From positions 108,310 to 159,500 of the forward strand of contig BFEA01001101.1 of the NCBI GenBank assembly GCA_003427395.1: 51,191 nt of DNA, in the 5' to 3' direction. This stretch comes from Chara braunii. Taxonomy: Eukaryota > Streptophyta > Charophyceae > Charales > Characeae. Below are positions 46,136 through 51,191 of the stretch, in pieces (within the stretch, counting starts at the first letter, position 1; each line of letters begins with the position of its first letter). The notes under the pieces are model-generated. The model was not told the origin of the DNA. It saw only the letters and a program-made list of their open reading frames with translations, and searched no databases. A program made the position numbers and the translations under genes.

Positions 46136-46384
46136 CGGAGGCCCTCGAAATATCCGGAACACATATTGCAGAAAGTCCCGGGGTTGACGACAAAACACAA
46201 GGACATGTTAAAGGCATCAGGGGTTGATGTCGAAATCCGGAAGAAGGAGCATGCCATTGCCATTGAGGAGTGTCTTTCCCTTCTGCCCCCAGAGAAAGGG
46301 ACATATCCACGATCTGTGACTAGGGGTCAGGCCATGTATGAGAAATACTTCGCTACTCGTCGTGCGATGAAGGAGAATCCTTAG
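46094..46384 (+). pseudogene. Exon-like segment upstream of the Ulp1-type protease
   Basis: After a possible splice acceptor (GTTGTACAG at 46108-46117) the frame reads SRTRRPSKYPEHILQKVPGL, KHKDMLKASGVDVEIRKKEH and AIEECLSLLPPEKGTYPRSV, ending at TAG 46382. A helical, basic segment with no named domain. Same strand as the protease, about 55-135 bp upstream of it. Confidence 0.4.
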
Positions 46385-46435
46385 AATTCCGTTTCTCACT
46401 TTCCCCCGTGTCCTTTGTTCGATGTTGTGCAGTGC

Positions 46436-47193
46436 GGGCCACGACACATGGAACAGGCTGGGAAGGATTCACTGCAGTGACTGCGCTTGGAAGCTTGCGG
46501 GTTTTGGACGATATTGAATGAGGCTTGGTGCCACCTAACACTGTTCTCTCGACCCTCGGCGATGGTCTCTTGCGAATTGCAGCAAAAGATATTCTCACCC
46601 TCTCGCTTACCAACGACAGGGTGAATGATGAGGTGGTCAATTTTTACATGGCGCTATTGGGGACGACTGCATATGGAATACGTGACATCCCGTCAGGCCT
46701 TCGAGTCTTCAGCTTTAATTCTTTCTTCTTCAGTAAACTGCAACTTCAAGGACACGGCGGGGTGGAAAAATAGGCTAAAAACGTGGATCTGCTTCAATAT
46801 GATATTATCTTTGTTCCAGTCCACAAAGATAATGATCACTGGATCCTCCTTTCCGTGAACTTGAGAGATAATGTTCTTGAGATTTTTTATTCTTTTCCTC
46901 GCGTTGTAGCCGATTCTAGTTTTTACCTTAGTGTTATCGAGTTGATTGTACACTATTTGGAATGTCAAACATTACATAGGCGGTCGTGTAGAGGTTGGAA
47001 GTAGGTAGCAACAAATGTTGTTATAGAGGGAGTTCGAAGACAAGTGGATGGAGTTAGTTGCGGGGTGTTTATGTTGATGTTTGCGACAATGTTGCAACGT
47101 GGCGATCTACAACCTTTCAGGTTCTCTTATAAAAATATTTCGCATATTACACGACAATTGGCATCATGTATCTTGGAATGCCGTTGTCTTTGA
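46436..47193 (+). pseudogene. Ulp1/C48-type cysteine protease domain
   Basis: One frame carries the whole domain but has three in-frame stops: TGA 46519-46521, TAG 46771-46773 and TAG 47002-47004. The N-terminal part is LTNDRVNDEVVNFYMALLG and FSFNSFFFSKL. The catalytic His is in IIFVPVHKDNDHW (CAC at 46837-46839). The nucleophile is in RRQVDGVSCGVFMLMFA (Cys at 47059-47061), with the oxyanion Gln six residues before. The Asp expected between them (IxxYDS) is not seen: the site reads IFYSF. Ulp1 enzymes cut SUMO and similar proteins, and many eukaryotic DNA transposons carry one. Trp is the usual residue at the 46771 stop. The lost Asp and stops make this copy inactive. Confidence 0.75.
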
Positions 47194-47739
47194 TGGATTC
47201 GATTGATTTGTAAACTTTCATTTCAGAATATTTCATATTTTAACTGTTGCTATCACAATAACATTACTTTCTTTTATTGTTGCGAGTTTGAGTTGTCTTT
47301 GGTATGTTGCCTGCCAGTCGGGCGTCGCGTGTTGACTTTGGAATCTCTATCAGGTCCCGCTCGTCTGTCGTGTCATTAAATTCGTCGCATTGCATTCCTC
47401 GTTTCAAATTGTGTCCAGGTCATCCAAAGTTGTGCATATAATTCACTTTGAAATGATATTCGTGTCTGTAGTGCGACATGATGAATTGGAGTGTGGATGT
47501 CTTGTGAGTGTGAGGTTCGTTATGCAAAGATTCAAAGACAACTGACATCACGTCTCTTGTGTGCACTAAGAATCATGTACTTGTGACCGTTTGAATTGCA
47601 TGTAACCAACAATTTTGCGTTCGTGATCGGAAAAAGAAAATTGTATGTCAAATTAACTGTTTGTACTTCGACTGCTACTATGACTGTTACATTACTTGAA
47701 GTTTTCAATGTCACATTGCTCAAAGCATACATGTCGAAG
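47194..47739. other. AT-rich noncoding DNA
   Basis: No gene or clear repeat seen. Confidence 0.5.
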
Positions 47740-48600
47740 ACGGATGCAATCATGACACCTTGTTCATCACAATTGTAAATAAGTATAGATCTCATCACCT
47801 TTCTGCACACCCGACGAGATGGTTGGCGTATTTTACGGACACTAAGTATTCTAAAGAAGTCCGACTGTCAACAACATCCAAATAACCGTCTCGAGCGAGA
47901 TGATTGCCATGCATGTACAACTTACGCTTTACCAAAACAAATGTATTATCCAACAAGGATTCAATCATGACACCTTGCTCATCACATTTACAAACTTGAA
48001 GTTTGACAAGTGTGGATCCCGGTACACTATCTCACAGGCTTCTCGGATGGGCGTGCCTATCGCTACTCTACGTCTTCGAATATAATTATCCAATGAGGAT
48101 GCAATCATGACACCTTGCTCATCACAATTATGAACTTGAAGTTTAACAAGTACGGATCCCAACACACTTCCGCACAAGGTTCCCTGATGGGCGTGCCTAT
48201 CGTTATTCGTTTATGAAGTTTAACAGTTACGGATCCCGGCGCACTTCCGCACAGGATTCCCAGCACGTTTTTGAAGTTCAACAAGAAAGTATCCCAGCAC
48301 ACTTCCGCACAGGGTTCCCTGATGGGCGTGCCTATCGTTATTCGTTTATGAAATTTAACAAGTACGGACCCCAGTACACTTTCGCACAGAATTCCAAGCA
48401 GTGCCACGTTTTTGAAGTTCAATAAGTAATGATCCCAGCACACTTCCGCACAAAATTCCCGTGCGGCGTGCCTAACCTGTACGGGTTTGAACACGCTTCC
48501 TCATTTGGAATATCATTTATAAAGTTTCACAAGTATGGATCTCAGCACACTTCTGAATGTGGTTAAGCCCTGGATGGGCGTGCCTACGTTGCTTAGAATA
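47740..48600. repeat. Array of short units carrying variant GATCCC palindromes
   Basis: GCAATCATGACACCTTG(T/C)TC occurs at 47746, 47966 and 48106. Palindrome variants, all in plus orientation, start at 48008, 48148, 48223, 48283, 48360, 48424 and 48531. Each is followed by a CCGCACA(A/G)GGTTCCC and, in most, GATGGGCGTGCCTATCGTTA. Arms here read AAGTACG and CACACTT rather than AAGTTCG and CGAACTT. Spacing is 60-140 bp. Confidence 0.8.
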
Positions 48601-48677
48601 CAGCCAAAAATTAATTCGTTAGAAAGAGGACACAGTATAATGTCCTATTTTAAGGAATAACATGTTGAGATTAAAAC

Positions 48678-48721
<44 letters not shown>

Positions 48722-48922
48722 GTGGAAGAGATGAATGTGAGTGGGTGTGTGTGTGTGTCCCTCCCCGTTCCCTCGTAATGGAGATACCGGAGGGGTAGGT
48801 CCAAGATGTCGGACCTACCCTAACCGGGGTCGGTCCTCCATCCGAACCATGCCTTATTTTTGGCATACACAGCACACAGTTAAAAAAACAAAAAAAAGGG
48901 GGCGGGTTTTATCAGTTGTTTT
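48601..48922. other. Noncoding DNA with GA run and a hairpin
   Basis: A GA microsatellite lies at 48683-48716 and a hairpin at 48797-48821 (GGTAGGTCC / GGACCTACC). No gene seen. Confidence 0.6.
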
Positions 48923-51100
48923 TTAGTTAGAGAGTTTAAGGAGGACATCTTGGGCGTTAGTTTTGAAGGGTTGATACATATGGGGGTTTTGGAGAATTTT
49001 CTTGGTAATGTCGAGTAGTCTGTGTCTAGGGAAGTCATTTTCTCGGAGAGTCTGGATAGTTTGTTTTATTTCCTGTGCTGCGTTTTGAGGGTTTGATTCA
49101 ATCGTCATGATGGTGATGATTGGTGGGATTATAAGGTTGATGGATTGTTGGATAGGTTTGTTTGAGTCAGCTTGGATGAACCTTGTGATAAGAAAGTTGA
49201 GTTCCTTTCTTTTGTCGTATTTGGTAGTTCTGTATTCGTCGGTGTGGGGGGTTGTAATGTGTATAGAAGTGTTAAGAAAATTTGCTTCTGTTCCAATTGT
49301 TGTGTGATTTATCTGTGTGTGTTCAGTAGTCTGTTCATTCAGTGTGATGAGGTGGAGAGGGTATAGGTAGAATTTGCTTTGGGTGCTTTTGACTTCTGGA
49401 TTAATAAATTCTTTTATTCGGGGGTGAGTTGATGATGTAGACGTCATCAAAATATCAGGAGACATTAGTGAAAAGGTGTACTAGATTCTTATTACATTTA
49501 TGTGTGGTTTTCCTCATCAATTTGTATTCATATTTGAAAAAGTAAATGTTACACCACGCTTGAGAACAACTTACTCCCATGGGTATCCCTAGGATCTGTT
49601 TCCAAATGTTTTGCCCGAGTGATGTGTATGCGCTGTTGATCAGCAAATCATTAATTGCGATTACAATCTCCTCGTTAATGGAAATATATCCAATGGGTGG
49701 GTTTTTGTACCATTCACATTTGACATCTATGTGGTTTTGCTTGTAGGTAAGTTTGCAAGCCAATTGTTTGTCTTTGTCATGCGTTCTTTTTGTTTGTCTA
49801 AATGTCATTCTACAGAAGAATTGTACGGTTACAGAGAGACCGCCTTCACTTTCGTTTATGGGTATTGTGTCGTAGCAGCGTGTTATGTCTGCTGTGAAGA
49901 CTGTGTATACTTGGTTGGGTAAGTTGTAGATATAATCAGAGGTAAAGTCAATGTGCCACCAATAGGGTACCTGGATTCTAGTTTTTGCGAATGTTTGTTC
50001 GGTAAACTCTCCGAAGTGTGTTTTGACGGTTTTGATCAGAGTTTTGAGTATTTTTGCGTTCAGGTTAGCTAGTGGGGAAGTGATGACATCCGCAGCGTTT
50101 GTCAGCCAACGGAATGCATTTTTGTGTTTTTTGTATGTTGCAAAAATGTATAGTAGTGTTTTTTTGCCTACTGGTATGTCAGGGAATCTATGCTATAGCT
50201 GTCGTTCGAGTGAGTTAAGGAGGTTGGTGGCATTGATGTGGCAGGGTGTAAAGTCGTGGCTGTAGAGTCTTTGTAGTGCCAGGTGTCTAATCAGGTTTTT
50301 GCAGATGATTACTCGTGTGTTTGGTGCTTTGTCAGCACCTGATATGTAGAAGTGTTCTGTTAAGAAGTTGATTTCATGTTTGATTGCATGTTCTTGTAGA
50401 TTGTTGTTTTTGTGGTATTGAATATTTTGCAGGTTCTGTGTTATTCGTTTGTTGAAGATTTTGTATGCGCATTCTTTTTGGGTATCAGTAATGTGTGCAC
50501 CGTGTCTTTGTAAAGTATCAATGGTTTGTTCCAATATGTGAAGTGAGGCGGCGATGATGCTTTCCTTTGTAGGAGTTACACGCGGTATATAGTTGAGTCC
50601 CTTTTGAGTTAGATTTATGAGTTCAGGGTTAACGATGATGTCTGTGTTCAGAGTGATGACATGTGGTGGTTCATTTGAGGGTGTCAAGTTTTTGTCAAGT
50701 TCACATGTGAAGGTAGTATATCTAGGCTGGTGGCAAAAACAGTTTGTTCGGTTTTGTTGTTGCTACTCTTGAAGGTGAAAATCCCGGAAGACAGTAGTTG
50801 GTTTGTAGAGGGACTTGGGTATGTGGTTGTCATAGGTCCATGCAAATGTAAATTTTTCCATGATGGAGAGTACATCAGCGTTACAATGGGCAAAGATGTT
50901 CTTCATGATACTTTTGTATTTGATTTTTTCCATTAGTCGATTCACATAGTGAGTTGTGATGATAATTTTCTCCAGTTCTTTGCTTGCTTCACAACCGAGT
51001 CTTCCATCTTCTATTATCCGGAGCGGATGATCTTGCAGATAAGATTTTTTGTGGATGTTAGTTAGTTTCGTAGTTTGCAGTATTTTATGAGTTTGTCCAT
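48923..51100 (-). pseudogene. Reverse transcriptase gene of an unusual lineage, broken
   Basis: Minus strand, continuing to about 51100 or past the window. In order: RIIEDG and FTFAWTYDNHIPKSLYKP (frame ending 50763); NCFCHQPRYTTFTCELDKNL, LTQKGLNYIPRVTPTKESI and ADKAPNTRVIICKNLIRHLA (50193-50760); ATYKKHKNAFRWLTNAADVI; motif A FTADITRCYDTIPI (Asp at 49887-49889); motif B GIPMGVSCSQAWCNIYFFKYE; motif C YFDDVYIIN (49443-49454 with flanks); and a C-terminal YLYPLHLITL region. Motifs fit neither gypsy/copia nor typical LINE RTs. They match a family I recall from diverse algae and early plants, possibly near Penelope-like elements. TAG 50193-50195 and TGA 49455-49457 (probable CGA) interrupt it, and frameshifts lie near 50760 and 49430. 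No endonuclease domain is visible. Confidence 0.75.
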
Positions 51101-51191
51101 ATGTATCAATTGATGGTTTTTACGTGGGTTTATAGGGGGGCTGGAGAGTGGGAATGAGAAAGAGAGTTAGGAGAGGGGTAGAGTAATAGTG

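Overview
The window looks like nuclear DNA of a streptophyte green alga, most likely a charophyte such as Chara braunii. The evidence is a plant-type transmembrane receptor-like kinase, a chromodomain Ty3/gypsy element whose Gag resembles families I associate with Chara, a streptophyte-type mitochondrial nad5 fragment, and very heavy repeat content. The organism name is inference from recognition; no alignment was run.

Layout. At 86-3004 (+) is the only convincing host gene, an intact intronless receptor-like kinase. Between 4.2 and 15.7 kb lie a 1.46-kb non-autonomous DNA transposon with 8-bp target duplication, microsatellite-rich DNA with a nad5 NUMT, and a decayed chromovirus (Gag, PR, RT-RNase H, integrase-chromodomain, 3' LTR). 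A second copy of the small transposon is nested in its gag. From 15.7 to 20.6 kb there are only repeats. At 20.7-25.2 kb (-) sits a transposon-like gene set: a protein with DUF7869/DDE-like motifs and a 343-aa protein of unknown function. At 25.5-29 kb is an array of diverged 0.54-0.72-kb units. At 29-36.9 kb are minisatellites, microsatellites and one sequencing-library artefact at 32019-32056. At 37-47.2 kb (+) is a second gene set: a homologue of the 343-aa protein, a large gene with a ParB-like motif region and an internally inverted segment, and a Ulp1/C48-type cysteine protease region. At 48.9-51.1 kb (-) is a broken reverse transcriptase of an unusual lineage.

The least expected signal is a short quasi-palindrome found about 40 times between 18.7 and 48.6 kb, in both orientations. 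It has two 7-bp inverted arms around an oriented 8-bp centre, GATCCCGG. Arm sequence varies between copies, yet several variants keep their arms complementary. It occurs inside array units, next to the ParB-like gene and inside transposon coding sequence. Together with the two related gene sets this suggests a poorly characterised mobile-element system.

Most mobile genes are decayed: in-frame stops, many of them TAG, and frameshifts interrupt otherwise long, conserved frames.
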